Shown here: positions 8,534-17,066 of the stretch, in pieces
Layout: the number at the start of each line of letters is the position of its first letter
Position numbering within the stretch: the stretch's first letter is position 1
From: Betaproteobacteria bacterium
GTDB taxonomy: Bacteria > Pseudomonadota > Gammaproteobacteria > Burkholderiales > SG8-39
Length of the DNA: 64,000 bases
Assembly: GCA_029883975.1 (NCBI GenBank)
Contig: JAOUIL010000003.1
Coordinates: 1 to 64,000 of the forward strand
Reading direction: 5' to 3'
Translations under genes and position numbers: made by a program
The notes under the pieces: model-generated
Told to the model about the DNA's origin: nothing
Seen by the model: the letters and a program-made list of their open reading frames with translations, nothing else
Database searches by the model: none

Positions 8534-9045
8534 CGTCCCCCGGCCTGCGCGGCCACGCCGTCGTTGTCGACGCCCCGTTCCAACTGGTCGAGGCGGAAGG
8601 GCGCGCAGCGGCTCTCCCCGCCGTACGTGTCGGCCGCGCACAGCTCGATGCGCGTCTCGCCCCCGTTCTCCTCGATGCGCGCCGCGCTCAGCACCGGCAG
8701 CCGCTCGCAGTTGTCGCCGACGTGCACGCGCGACAGGACCAGCTTGCCGTCGCGCAGCAGGCTGACGATCGTGTCGGGGAAGGGCTCGCAGCGGCCGGAG
8801 TCGTACTCGATCAGGTCGACGAGCATCGTCCAGTGGGCGCCGTTGACGCGGCACTGCTGGAAGCCCCGGTCGCCGCTGAGGAGCAGCAGCTCGCGCTCGG
8901 TCACCTGCGCGACGGGCGGCCGGAACATCTCGAGGACCAGGCGCTTGCCCTCGGCGTCGCAGTCCCAGCGGATCATCGGGTCGTCGGTCGGCTCGGCGCC
9001 CGCGGCAGGCAGGGCGAGGAGGAAGGCGAGGAGCGCGGCGTTCAT
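8530..9045 (-). CDS. Hypothetical secreted protein
   Basis: A 171-residue protein with a short signal peptide (MNAALLAFLLALPAAGA) and a mature part with several cysteines. No family is recognised. It lies four bases after the stop of the 9050-10168 gene on the same strand and is probably its operon partner. A periplasmic location is inferred from the signal peptide alone. Confidence 0.65.
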   Translation of the reverse strand: MNAALLAFLLALPAAGAEPTDDPMIRWDCDAEGKRLVLEMFRPPVAQVTERELLLLSGDRGFQQCRVNGAHWTMLVDLIEYDSGRCEPFPDTIVSLLRDGKLVLSRVHVGDNCERLPVLSAARIEENGGETRIELCAADTYGGESRCAPFRLDQLERGVDNDGVAAQAGGR

Positions 9046-9049
9046 TGCG

Positions 9050-10168
9050 TCACGGCTTGTAGTAGAGCGCGTTGAGCACCGCGTTGGTGACCCTGACGTC
9101 GGACAGCGCCTCGTCGGAAACGCGCTGCAGCATGCGCGAGCGGATGCGCGTCAGCTCGGCAATGAGATAGTCCTTCGGCAGGCCGGAGGCGAGAATGGAC
9201 TGCGGCCGGGTCCTTTCGTCGCTGCCATAGGTGCGGTACATGGCCTCCAGCCTCTGCTTCAGCTCGGCATCGGTGAGCGGGCCGCTGTCGGGAAACCTCG
9301 TGAACTGCTCGCGCAGCGACTCGTAGGTCGTTGCCTCGATCGGGCGCCGCACCCTGGCGTAGTACTCCTGCGTCCTGGCGTCGAAGTCCCGGATCGGCGC
9401 CGCGAGCAGCGCGGCGCGGCCGGCCGGGCCGCCCGCGGTCATCATGAAGGCCGTGGCCCGGGTGAACGCGCCGTAGTCGCGGCTTGCCAGCATCGCCGCG
9501 TTCACCTCGGGAACGCTTTCCGGCGAGCCGATCCAGACGAGGACCTCGATGATCCTCTGCACGGCCGCCCGGTCGGTGAGCTGGGTCCTGAGGTGGCGCT
9601 CCGCCCCCTCGCCGTAGGCACCATAGACAAAGACGCAGACCAGGGTCTCGTCCAGCGTGAGCGCGTGCTGCGGCACGACGGCGGTAACCGTGCCGCGCAG
9701 AAAGTGCCTGTCCAGGTAGGCGAGCGTGCGCGCGTCGCGGTCCGGGGCTACCGCGTGCGCATAATTGAAGAACTGCTGGCTGTTCCAGCGCACGATCTCG
9801 GCGTAGCCGTCCACCGCAAAGAAGGCCTGCCGGCCCAGCTCCTTGTCCGCGGGCGCGTCCTGCAGCCGGATGAAATAGCCGATGTCGAGCAGCACCAGCG
9901 GGTTCGGGCGCGGCTGGCGCATCTCCGCGGACAGTTCCTTGCGCAGGATCGGCAGCACCTCGGTCTTGTTGGCGCGGAAGAACTTCCAGGCGTCGTCCAT
10001 CTGCTTGTTGTAGCGGTCCGTGTCCGCGACGGCGCCTTCGGCGCGGATGGCGCGCAGGACCTCGAGCCATTTCAGCGTTTCTTCCTCGACAGTGGCGGCG
10101 TGCGCCGCGCTCGCGCCGAGGATGATTAGGAGGGCGGCGAGGGCGCTGCGCAGGGCCGTGGTCGTCAG
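9050..10168 (-). CDS. Hypothetical secreted protein, apparent CTG start
   Basis: A 372-residue protein if read from the CTG that overlaps the upstream TGA (CTGA). It then begins TTTALRSALAALLIILGASAAHA, a convincing signal peptide. There is no ATG, GTG or TTG between the far-upstream ATG at 10318, which would bury the signal peptide behind 50 residues inside the previous gene, and the mature domain. The rest is mostly helical with no recognised motif. It is coupled to the zinc-ribbon gene. Function unknown; the start is inferred. Confidence 0.65.
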   Translation of the reverse strand: MTTTALRSALAALLIILGASAAHAATVEEETLKWLEVLRAIRAEGAVADTDRYNKQMDDAWKFFRANKTEVLPILRKELSAEMRQPRPNPLVLLDIGYFIRLQDAPADKELGRQAFFAVDGYAEIVRWNSQQFFNYAHAVAPDRDARTLAYLDRHFLRGTVTAVVPQHALTLDETLVCVFVYGAYGEGAERHLRTQLTDRAAVQRIIEVLVWIGSPESVPEVNAAMLASRDYGAFTRATAFMMTAGGPAGRAALLAAPIRDFDARTQEYYARVRRPIEATTYESLREQFTRFPDSGPLTDAELKQRLEAMYRTYGSDERTRPQSILASGLPKDYLIAELTRIRSRMLQRVSDEALSDVRVTNAVLNALYYKP

Positions 10169-10752
10169 GCGGCGATGCCCTTGATCCTCGACAGCAGCGC
10201 CGTGGCCTCGGCATGGCGTGGCCCCGACGCGTCGGCGAGCAGGGGCCTCAGCAGGGCGCGCAGCTGCGGGAGCGCCTTCGGCGTGAAGACGGAGGATTCC
10301 AAGAGTTGCAGTGCGCATTTCACCAGCTCCAGCGTGTCGGCTTCGCTGCGGTCGGCGCGTGCCAGGAGCGCATCATACTGGCGATGCAGGGTGCGCAGCT
10401 TCCGCTCGTCCTTGCGGCAGGGCGGGCATTCGAGGCAGTCGGCCTCGAGCGGGAAGGCGAGCGCCTCGTACCAGTGCTTCTGCTCCTCGGCGAAGAACAG
10501 GAACGGGCGGCCGCACTTGCGGCAGGCGCGCTTCGCGTCGTAGTAGTGCGTTACCGGGATCGTCGCCGGCCGCCGGCGCGGAAGGTCCGCCGCGATGGCG
10601 GTGCCCGGCACGCGCACGCCGGGACCCGAGTGCCAGTGGAGGAACACCTTGCCGTCGGGCGTGCTTTCGACGTCGAGGCCGGAGCGCCGCGGGCCCTTGC
10701 CGAAGCGCGGGTGCTCGACGTAGCTCGCGAATGGGCCGGCGGGAAGCTTCAG
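10165..10752 (-). CDS. Zinc-ribbon domain protein, apparent CTG start
   Basis: A protein of about 195 residues. The zinc ribbon is CRKCGRPFLFFAEEQKHWYE followed by CLECPPC (cysteines near 77, 80, 106, 109 and 112), matching the probable zinc-ribbon family (zf-trcl type). A helical C-terminal tail follows. The only start consistent with the upstream GST stop is CTG in CTGA; no ATG, GTG or TTG lies nearby in frame. The ORF track's 385-residue version runs back through the GST gene in another frame and is not believable. The role may be nucleic-acid or protein binding. Confidence 0.65.
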   Translation of the reverse strand: MKLPAGPFASYVEHPRFGKGPRRSGLDVESTPDGKVFLHWHSGPGVRVPGTAIAADLPRRRPATIPVTHYYDAKRACRKCGRPFLFFAEEQKHWYEALAFPLEADCLECPPCRKDERKLRTLHRQYDALLARADRSEADTLELVKCALQLLESSVFTPKALPQLRALLRPLLADASGPRHAEATALLSRIKGIAA

Positions 10753-11381
10753 CGTGCGGCCTGTACGCCGGGGCCCACCGGCGGATACTTCCGGAATGCC
10801 AGCAGCGATTCCATGCGTTGCGAAAGCCGGACCAGGAGCGGGTGCTTGTCTGCCGGAACGACCTTGCTCAGTTCGGATTGCGTGAACTGCCAGGCGACGG
10901 CAGCGGCGATGCTGGCATGGGTCACTCCGGCGAAGATCGAGCCGCGCTCGCCGATCTCCCGCTCCAACCCGGCGTATGCCGCCAACAGCTGACCGCGCAC
11001 CCGCGCTAGCCAGGGCGCGTAGCGCGCGGATGCGGGCCGCAGGTTCACTTCGTAGACCATCTGGACGCTCTTCTCGCAGGCGGCGAGCGCCAGGCTTGCC
11101 GCGCGGAATGCATGCTGCAGATCCACCGGGTCCGGGGGCCAGAGGGAGCGGCCGCCCGTCTTCGTCGCCTCGACCAGTTGCAGGATCAGGCTGGAGTCCA
11201 TGACGACTTCCCCGTCGTCGCAGATCAATGTCGGGGCTTTGACGACCGGGTTGACGCTCCGGAACTTCTCGAAGGTGCTGAAGACGGAAATCGCCTCGTG
11301 CTCGAAGGGAACGCCGAGGCATTCGAGAGCGACTGCCACTCGGCGCACGTACGGCGAGTCGAGCATGCCGATGAGCTTCAT
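10749..11381 (-). CDS. Glutathione S-transferase family protein
   Basis: A 210-residue protein with an N-terminal thioredoxin-like fold beginning MKLIGMLDSPYVRRVAVALE, where the SPYVRR stretch carries the glutathione-contact serine. VKAPTLICDDGEVVMDSSLI is the G-site cis-proline and glutamate/serine region. The C-terminal helical domain follows. The start at 11381 has a strong AGGAAGG. The longer ORF start at 11441 lies upstream without support. Substrate unknown. Confidence 0.85.
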   Translation of the reverse strand: MKLIGMLDSPYVRRVAVALECLGVPFEHEAISVFSTFEKFRSVNPVVKAPTLICDDGEVVMDSSLILQLVEATKTGGRSLWPPDPVDLQHAFRAASLALAACEKSVQMVYEVNLRPASARYAPWLARVRGQLLAAYAGLEREIGERGSIFAGVTHASIAAAVAWQFTQSELSKVVPADKHPLLVRLSQRMESLLAFRKYPPVGPGVQAAR

Positions 11382-11463
11382 GGTGACCTTCCTCGGCCTG
11401 CCTACGCTGCGCCGCACCCTCGCGCGCCGAGGCAGCGGCAATGATCAGACCGCATGGGACAGG

Positions 11464-12204
11464 TCAGCCGCCTGCGATCGCCTGCCGCGCGGCCGAAGCC
11501 CAACGTTCCTCTTCCTCGATCGACGACGCGAAGCGCTTTGCGTGCTTGACCACGTCGTTGAACATCTCCATCGCGGCCTCGTGCTTGCCGAGGCGCAGAA
11601 GGAAGCTGCCATAGCGGTAGCGTGCCTCGAGCCCGACGAAGACTGGCGCAAGCTCGCGATACGCGGCCAGAGCGGCGTCGGTTTGCCCCTGGCCCTCCAG
11701 TACCCTGGCCTCCAGCAGCCGGGCTTCCAGCGGCCGGAACTTCGGTGCGTCGGACTTGAGCCGCGCGATGGCGGCGCCGGCCTTTCCCCAGTCGCTGGCC
11801 TCAATGCTCGCGCTTGCGAGCCCAAAGAGAATCGCGCCGTCGGATGCGTACGCGCCGGCGAGACAGCTCTCGTACAGCCTCATGGCTTCCAGGTACATCT
11901 GGTGATTCATGCACTCCGCGGCGAGCGCGAGCTTGTTGTCAAGGCTGCCGCAGATCTCCAGCTCCTCGGCCCGCTTCTTGAGGTCGGCGTCGGGCTGCAG
12001 AGCGCGCGCGAGGGCACGTGCGGCCTTGTTGGCGCTGCGCTGCTCGCGCGACCCGGGAAACACCTCCACAAAGTAGTAGATGATGCAGCCGGCCACAGGG
12101 AAGGCCATGATGACGAAGACCCACCAATAGGGCCGCCCGGTCTTCAGGGCGTGATATGCGAAGCAGAACTGGATGAAAAGAACGACCGCGCCAATGATCG
12201 GCAT
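11464..12204 (-). CDS. Membrane-anchored TPR protein with PLDc_N-like N-terminus
   Basis: A 246-residue protein. Two N-terminal hydrophobic helices (MPIIGAVVLFIQFCFAYHAL; YWWVFVIMAFPVAGCIIYYF) resemble the PLDc_N membrane module. They are followed by alpha-helical repeats of TPR type (ALAAECMNHQMYLEAMRLYE; ARVLEGQGQTDAALAAYREL). It is probably an inner-membrane scaffold with a cytosolic TPR domain. The function is unknown. It is separated by about 80 bases from the downstream GST gene, in which nothing else is seen. Confidence 0.7.
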   Translation of the reverse strand: MPIIGAVVLFIQFCFAYHALKTGRPYWWVFVIMAFPVAGCIIYYFVEVFPGSREQRSANKAARALARALQPDADLKKRAEELEICGSLDNKLALAAECMNHQMYLEAMRLYESCLAGAYASDGAILFGLASASIEASDWGKAGAAIARLKSDAPKFRPLEARLLEARVLEGQGQTDAALAAYRELAPVFVGLEARYRYGSFLLRLGKHEAAMEMFNDVVKHAKRFASSIEEEERWASAARQAIAGG

Positions 12205-12410
12205 CTTTCTTCCTCCCTGGCCCTACATTCCGCGCCTGCAGCTCTCCACGTGATCCAGCCGCAGATGAGGCGAGCTCCATGCTACGCATAAGAATGCCCG
12301 GAATGCCCGAAACCTGCACATGCCGGGAGGCGCCCGGACATGGATTAACAGATCTGGACGCCTCGCGAACAGGGAAAATTCCGCGCGGCCGCCAAACGGT
12401 ACCCCCACGC

Positions 12411-13037
12411 TCACGCGCGGAACAGGTGCAGCGCTTCCTCCCGGTCGATGAGCCAGGGGATGTACTTACCGGCCACGATCCAGCCCAGGCCAAACGCGCC
12501 GAGCGCAATTGCTTCGGCCCAGTAGGTCACGCGGAGCGCTTTCAGGGTCTCCGGCGGCAGCGCGAAGTTGGCGACGAGCGCAGCCAGCATGCACGCGACC
12601 ATGATCAGGCCGCAGACGAAGTAGATCTTGCTGCGCCGGCCCTTCTTCCCGGGCATGCCCTTGGTCTTCATGCGGAAGTAGACGAAGCAGAAGTAGGCGA
12701 GGATGGAGAAGAGCACCCCCGCCGCGACGTAGTGGGTCACAGATACGGCGGTCGTCGGGCAGGTGTCGCATGCCGTAGGCAAGAGCGCCACGGCGATTGC
12801 CGCGACGGACGCGGTCTTGCTCCAGCGGCTCTCCGCCGGCGCATGGCCGTTGTAGGCCCACAGGAGCGCGGCGACGACGAACAGCAGGCCGACGAAGAAG
12901 TCGCGGCTCTCGGTATGGTAGGAAGCGCTGATGGACGACAGGGCCGTCGTGGAGATCGCGCTCACCACGATGGGGAGCGCCACGGCGATGATGCCCATCA
13001 GCAGGCGCAGCGCGCGGTAGTCGAAGACCGGTGTCAT
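12411..13037 (-). CDS. Hypothetical multi-pass membrane protein
   Basis: A 208-residue protein with about five or six hydrophobic segments and no recognised family. The segment DTCPTTAVSVTHYVAAGVLFSIL contains two close cysteines. The start MTPVFDYRALRLLMG at 13037 follows GGGAGGGCGG and is preferred over the ORF-track start. The 206-base gap downstream (12205-12410) shows only short tandem GAATGCCCG-type repeats. It marks the last host gene before the cassette array. Confidence 0.6.
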   Translation of the reverse strand: MTPVFDYRALRLLMGIIAVALPIVVSAISTTALSSISASYHTESRDFFVGLLFVVAALLWAYNGHAPAESRWSKTASVAAIAVALLPTACDTCPTTAVSVTHYVAAGVLFSILAYFCFVYFRMKTKGMPGKKGRRSKIYFVCGLIMVACMLAALVANFALPPETLKALRVTYWAEAIALGAFGLGWIVAGKYIPWLIDREEALHLFRA

Positions 13038-13369
13038 GACCGCCCTCCCCTCGACAGGCCGCAACGCGGCTAGCATGCGCCCGAACGCACGCGCTTGCGC
13101 GTGCCGTCAGGCCGTCACGGAATATCAGATAACCAGATATCTCGGCGGGCGCTATATGAGCCACCGCGCACCCCCCAGCCACGCCGCGCGGAAACTCGGA
13201 CGTCAGCGGCAGGCAGCCAGGGTCGGCGGGTTCTGGCCTGAGCACGGGTGATCGACTTGGTCCGCGTAATTCCCGGACCGGTTCAGGCCATTTGCAGCCT
13301 GCGCAGCGCGTAGACGGCCATCGTGCCGGCAATTGGACTCTTCTCAAGTGTGAGTTCGAGGTGTCCACT
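13038..13369. other. Intergenic region with AT-rich dyad, distal edge of cassette array
   Basis: No credible gene is visible. An AT-rich patch at about 13125-13160 contains AGATATCT and related inverted half-sites (ATATCAGATAACCAGATATC) in otherwise GC-rich DNA. It could be the promoter/operator of the membrane gene starting at 13037. No attC site was found here, although the last cassette should end in one, so the array's distal end may be eroded. The 71-residue plus-strand ORF (13036-13251) has no coding character. Confidence 0.4.
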
Positions 13370-13852
13370 TTATCGAATGAGGTTCCCCGTCCGCACCACT
13401 GCCAGGCTATGCTCGTTCCGATCCCACCTCTGGTCCGCAATCGAGTTGTTCATTCGACCCAGAACTTCGGGATGCCGTCTTCCACCGTGAAACCAAAAAA
13501 GCATGGCGCTGTTCACGTCTGTCATCACGAGCTGGTTCGGGGTCATGCGATTGCGCTGTAACCGGACGCTGGTGGTACCCGTCTCTCGCGTGAAGCACAC
13601 TTGATCCTTGCCTTTGATTTCCCACATCCGCGGCTGAGGTTGTTTTCCCGGCTCGATGAAGATTCCTTTGCCATCGGCACGATAGTGCCCGACACGGCCG
13701 GCGCTGAATTTGAACGTCTTGTTGGAGAAAAGCTCGCGAAGTTCTTGCGGATTCCTGATGTCGATCCAGTCCTTTGGACTCTGCGCCACCGCGGGCGCAC
13801 ACAGCGCGCAAGTCAAAGCGGTTGCCAGATATGTGACGCGTCTCAATTTCAT
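13370..13852 (-). CDS. Secreted hypothetical cassette protein with probable 1-nt frameshift
   Basis: The open frame gives 160 residues with signal peptide MKLRRVTYLATALTCALCAPAVA, then DWIDIRNPQELRELFSNKTF and VGHYRADGKGIFIEPG. After NSAMLF the frame becomes WFHGGRRHPEVLGR, but removing one base from the A6 run at 13495-13500 gives GFTVEDGIPKFWVE and a stop at 13450. That is a far more protein-like ending, so the last about 40 residues are probably read in the wrong frame. The cause is either a homopolymer sequencing error or real decay. The function is unknown; it is likely periplasmic. It is the last recognisable cassette gene. Confidence 0.65.
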   Translation of the reverse strand: MKLRRVTYLATALTCALCAPAVAQSPKDWIDIRNPQELRELFSNKTFKFSAGRVGHYRADGKGIFIEPGKQPQPRMWEIKGKDQVCFTRETGTTSVRLQRNRMTPNQLVMTDVNSAMLFWFHGGRRHPEVLGRMNNSIADQRWDRNEHSLAVVRTGNLIR

Positions 13853-13892
13853 GGCGTTGCCTTCCAGGGCGTTAGATTAGGAATGATCAGGA

Positions 13893-13922
13893 CTACGCCA
13901 GGGCCACAATATCGCGCGTCAT
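13893..13922 (-). CDS. Nine-codon mini-ORF with perfect Shine-Dalgarno at cassette start
   Basis: The minus strand reads AAAGGAGGTGACAC-ATG followed by codons for MTRDIVALA and TAG. The AAAGGAGGTGA (13926-13936) is the best ribosome-binding site seen in the array, with ideal spacing, yet serves only nine codons. It lies 40 bases after the cassette recombination point and 40 bases before the secreted-protein gene. By analogy with the short ORF at attI1 it may raise translation of the following gene. It could also be the relic of a longer gene. Confidence 0.45.
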   Translation of the reverse strand: MTRDIVALA

Positions 13923-13959
13923 GTGTCACCTCCTTTCGCTCGCCATCGGCAGTGAGCGA

Positions 13960-14020
13960 GCCTAACGTTCCGGTTCAGCTGCGGCGCGAAGCGCCGTCCG
14001 CTGCAACCGGTTGTTAGCTG
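13960..14020 (-). other. attC recombination site 1
   Basis: A 61-bp site running on the minus strand from AGCTAAC to GTTAGGC. The arms CTAACAACCGGTTGCAGCGGACGG and the complementary left half fold into the usual imperfect hairpin with unpaired bases. The end GAACCGGAACGTTAGGC resembles the consensus of class 1-type cassettes. The 5' core CAGCTAAC matches GTTAGCTG at the start of the same cassette (17066-17073). Confidence 0.85.
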
Positions 14021-14057
14021 TTCTGACGACCGATCAGGCTTGGATCAAGCCAACGCG

Positions 14058-15467
14058 CTATTGCAGCCGCTGCAACTGCGGCGGTGTCCACTTGCCATTC
14101 AAGGCCTCCTCTTTGGGCCAGTAGAGGCGAATAACAGGCATAAACCAGCCCTTGGGCGCCGGCAACCAGTTGGACTCTTTATCCTTACCGGGGGATTCGT
14201 TCTGGAAATACAGCGTCAACCCACCATCGGCGTCGTATTTGAACTGATCCAGCATCGTCGAATTGAGGAGGTAGCGGTTGATCGAATTATCAACCAGCAG
14301 GATCTCCGGCATGCGATACATGGTTATCGACCAGAACGCGTTCACCGGCGGCAGTTGGCCCTTTGCAAAGTGCAGCGTGTAACGTTTGCTGCCATCCAGC
14401 TTTTGTCCTTCGTTATCGAGAACCAATAACGGATAGATCGCTTCGGCGGCCGAGTTGCCATAGATGCCATTGACGGCGCCTCCCATGCGATAGAGGTAGT
14501 TGTTCTTCAGGTACTCGCGCGTGCCGAACATCTGGCCGGAAGTCACTTGTTTCGCATCGATCCGTTTCTGCAGCTGAGCAAACTCGGCCAGGGCATCGGC
14601 CATGCCTTGCTCAATGGCTTTACGCATTTCAGGCGAGAGCTTGCTCGCGTCGAAGGTCTTGCCCGCGCCAACGCCGATCCTGGCAAAGCGTGCCATCAGT
14701 TGCTTTTCGGAAGGAACCGTCGGGCAGAACTCAAGAACGAAATCCAGAACACTGAAAAACTCAGGTGACGTTCTCTGTGTTTCTGGCGTGAGCGGCTTGA
14801 TGAAATCAATGGCTGGCGCCGCTATTGGAGCGGGCTGTCCCAGAAACGCGGACAGCGGTTGTGCCTTATAGCCGGCCTGTAATTTCTTTACGTTGTCGAG
14901 GTCGGCCGGATTGAAAAGCTGCGTGCGAAAAGCGCCAAAGACAAATTCGGTCTCCGACTGGATCACCTTCTTGATGCCTTTGGGTGCCTTGCCTTTCCAG
15001 TTTGGTCCGGCAATCAGGTAGCTGCCGCCGTCGTTGCCGGTGGTCCGGCTGCCGATATAGGCAAAATTATGGGTATAGGCATCGACGAGCTGGACGGAGA
15101 AATAGCGCTTCTTGTCTATCTTCGGCACGGTGAGCACAATGGGCTCGGCGCGCAAATCCATACCGATGAAAGAGTACGGTGTGTCCGAATTGGGTGTCTG
15201 GATGGCGGTGTCCTGCGGCGTGAAGACGCGAGGAACGTTGAGCAGTTGATTCCAGGGTGCTTTGTAATTGGGGTCTTTTTTCTCATGAAAGTAGGAGTAC
15301 TGGATGCGGTAGTGGTCCACCATCGGGAAACCGTAAATGTAGGCCTCCTTGGCGATGGCGCGGGCTTCCGCGGGGGTGACGGATTGTGCAGCGTGCGCCG
15401 CCGGGAACACCCACGTGGCAAGCAACGCCATTGTGAAGGCGATGGCTTTTGCGCTTTTGGTTTTCAT
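14058..15467 (-). CDS. DUF1254/DUF1214 secreted protein (cassette)
   Basis: About 469 residues with a signal peptide (MKTKSAKAIAFTMALLATWVFPAAHA). DUF1254 follows (AYIYGFPMVDHYR; NSDTPYSFIGMDLRAEPIVLTVP), then DUF1214 at the C-terminus (NAFWSITMYRM; FQNESPGKDKESNWLPAPKG). The family is widespread and secreted but has no established biochemical role. The ATG at 15467 is chosen because the signal peptide begins there; an ATG at 15488 is also in frame. It lies six bases after the upstream homologue's stop region, so both are co-transcribed in one cassette. The stop is 38 bases before attC 1. Confidence 0.85.
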   Translation of the reverse strand: MKTKSAKAIAFTMALLATWVFPAAHAAQSVTPAEARAIAKEAYIYGFPMVDHYRIQYSYFHEKKDPNYKAPWNQLLNVPRVFTPQDTAIQTPNSDTPYSFIGMDLRAEPIVLTVPKIDKKRYFSVQLVDAYTHNFAYIGSRTTGNDGGSYLIAGPNWKGKAPKGIKKVIQSETEFVFGAFRTQLFNPADLDNVKKLQAGYKAQPLSAFLGQPAPIAAPAIDFIKPLTPETQRTSPEFFSVLDFVLEFCPTVPSEKQLMARFARIGVGAGKTFDASKLSPEMRKAIEQGMADALAEFAQLQKRIDAKQVTSGQMFGTREYLKNNYLYRMGGAVNGIYGNSAAEAIYPLLVLDNEGQKLDGSKRYTLHFAKGQLPPVNAFWSITMYRMPEILLVDNSINRYLLNSTMLDQFKYDADGGLTLYFQNESPGKDKESNWLPAPKGWFMPVIRLYWPKEEALNGKWTPPQLQRLQ

Positions 15468-15493
15468 GTCTTCTGTTTCCAATTGCATTTCGA

Positions 15494-17014
15494 TTATTTG
15501 ACCAGCTCAAAATCACCGGGCTTCCAGGTCTTGTCGAACCAGGGCTGGAGCGGGCCGTACAGACGCAATAGCACGTTCCAGCCCTTGCCGGGCACAGTCT
15601 GCACCCAGTTGGACTCGTGACCCTTCGGTGCGGTCGGGCCGAACCAGACGTCCACCGAGGAGTCGGCATTGATGACGACACCTTTTCTCTGGCTGCTGAT
15701 GCTCGGGAACTGATGGTCGGTCTGCAGCATCGAACGCGTCTGGTTGTCATAGACCACGATTGACCAGAAGTTCTTGGCCGGGATGTTGGGTGGCAGGTGA
15801 ATCTTGTAGGTCTTGCTGCCATCCAGCGGCTTGCCCTCGGAATCGGTGGTCGCCGCGGCGTACTGAGAACCGACGCCGACGATCTTCATCGCCATGGCGG
15901 GGGTGATGCCGGTGGCGTAGTAGTGGAACAGGACGCGTCCATCGAGGTTGCGAACGCCGGGTTGCTTCAGGAACTCGTAGCTGCCGCCGGCGAAACTGGT
16001 GAACCACTTCCGATCTGGGTAGTAGTAGACGCCGTCGATGCGGGGACGAAACGTAAGGGCGCGCGAAGTCGCACTGGCCACTGCCGCCGCCTCGGTGAGG
16101 ATCTTTTTCATGCGGGCATCGGGCGCGAAATTCTTGTCCTTCTCGATGCCGATGGCGGCGAGCAGGCCGAGCGTTTCCGGATTCAGCGCTTCGTTCGGTT
16201 CATACTGAACAATCGCGTTCACTTCCTCGTAGAAGTGGAAGTCGTTGGCATGAATCGTGTTGAATTCCTTGCCCGATACATTGATGAACTTCATCGGCGG
16301 CGGGTTCTTCGCATCGGAGAGCGAATAGACCTTGAAGAAGTTCTTGGTGTTGTCGAGGGACGTTTTCGTGCTGCCGTTGTCCAGGAAGCCACGATAGAAC
16401 ATCAGGTTGCCATAGGTTGGTGAGCGCATCACGACATAACCTTTCGGCACCTCACCCTTGTACCCCGGGGGCAGGAGCAGAAACTTGCCACCCTTGCCCT
16501 TATCCGGGCCAGCGTTTCCAAAGTCGCCCACATACTTGAACCAGTGGTCATCAACGATGCCGAGGACGTTCGGTGGCGTTTCGAGGACTAGCGGTCCCTT
16601 GCTGGTGTCCAGCCACGCCATGTGGTAGACGCTCTCGGTATTGGGTGTCAAGAAGAGCGACTTCGAGTCCATCAGGCGTTCCATGATGAGCAGGGTCTGG
16701 TTGTTCACCGCCCCCTGGCTGGCCCACCCAACACGGATAGCTTCAGCCGACGCACCCGGCATCGCGTTGAGAAAGGCCTCTACGCCGCGCATGAAGTCGA
16801 GGTTGTCATAGACCTTCTGCGTGGTGGCATCGTCAGGAAAACCATCGAAGAATTTCAACGTGCCGATGCGTGTCTCGACGCTGTCCGGCGTGGTGATGGC
16901 CTTGGGAATGTCCGTCGTCATCTTCATCTGCGGGGGCGCCGCCGCGAACGTGGCTGTTGCCAAGAAGAGCAGCGCGCCAAGAGTGCCGCTTACTTGGGCT
17001 GGAGTAATTTTCAT
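15494..17014 (-). CDS. DUF1254/DUF1214 secreted protein (cassette)
   Basis: 506 residues with signal peptide MKITPAQVSGTLGALLFLATATFAAA. The N-terminal DUF1254 region includes MRGVEAFLNAMPGASAEAIRVGW and FLTPNTESVYHMAWLDTSKGPLVLE, and the C-terminal DUF1214 region includes NFWSIVVYDNQTRSMLQTDHQFPS and PKGHESNWVQTVPGKGW. It is a divergent paralogue of the next gene. The start has AGAGGAAG just upstream and lies 58 bases after the cassette recombination point. The two genes make this cassette about 3.1 kb, large for an integron cassette. Base composition is clearly lower in GC than the host genes. Confidence 0.86.
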   Translation of the reverse strand: MKITPAQVSGTLGALLFLATATFAAAPPQMKMTTDIPKAITTPDSVETRIGTLKFFDGFPDDATTQKVYDNLDFMRGVEAFLNAMPGASAEAIRVGWASQGAVNNQTLLIMERLMDSKSLFLTPNTESVYHMAWLDTSKGPLVLETPPNVLGIVDDHWFKYVGDFGNAGPDKGKGGKFLLLPPGYKGEVPKGYVVMRSPTYGNLMFYRGFLDNGSTKTSLDNTKNFFKVYSLSDAKNPPPMKFINVSGKEFNTIHANDFHFYEEVNAIVQYEPNEALNPETLGLLAAIGIEKDKNFAPDARMKKILTEAAAVASATSRALTFRPRIDGVYYYPDRKWFTSFAGGSYEFLKQPGVRNLDGRVLFHYYATGITPAMAMKIVGVGSQYAAATTDSEGKPLDGSKTYKIHLPPNIPAKNFWSIVVYDNQTRSMLQTDHQFPSISSQRKGVVINADSSVDVWFGPTAPKGHESNWVQTVPGKGWNVLLRLYGPLQPWFDKTWKPGDFELVK

Positions 17015-17066
17015 GATTCGGCTTCCTCTTTGTCTATGTTTTGTGAGTTCTGCCTATGGGTAATAC

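Noticed and set aside
13036-13251. 71-residue plus-strand ORF
   Set aside because: No ribosome-binding site, domain or coding character; it overlaps the start of the real minus-strand gene and an AT-rich regulatory patch.
13861-13885. GTTAGATTAGG at 13871-13881 as a sixth attC
   Set aside because: No paired core or complementary arm lies within 150 bases.
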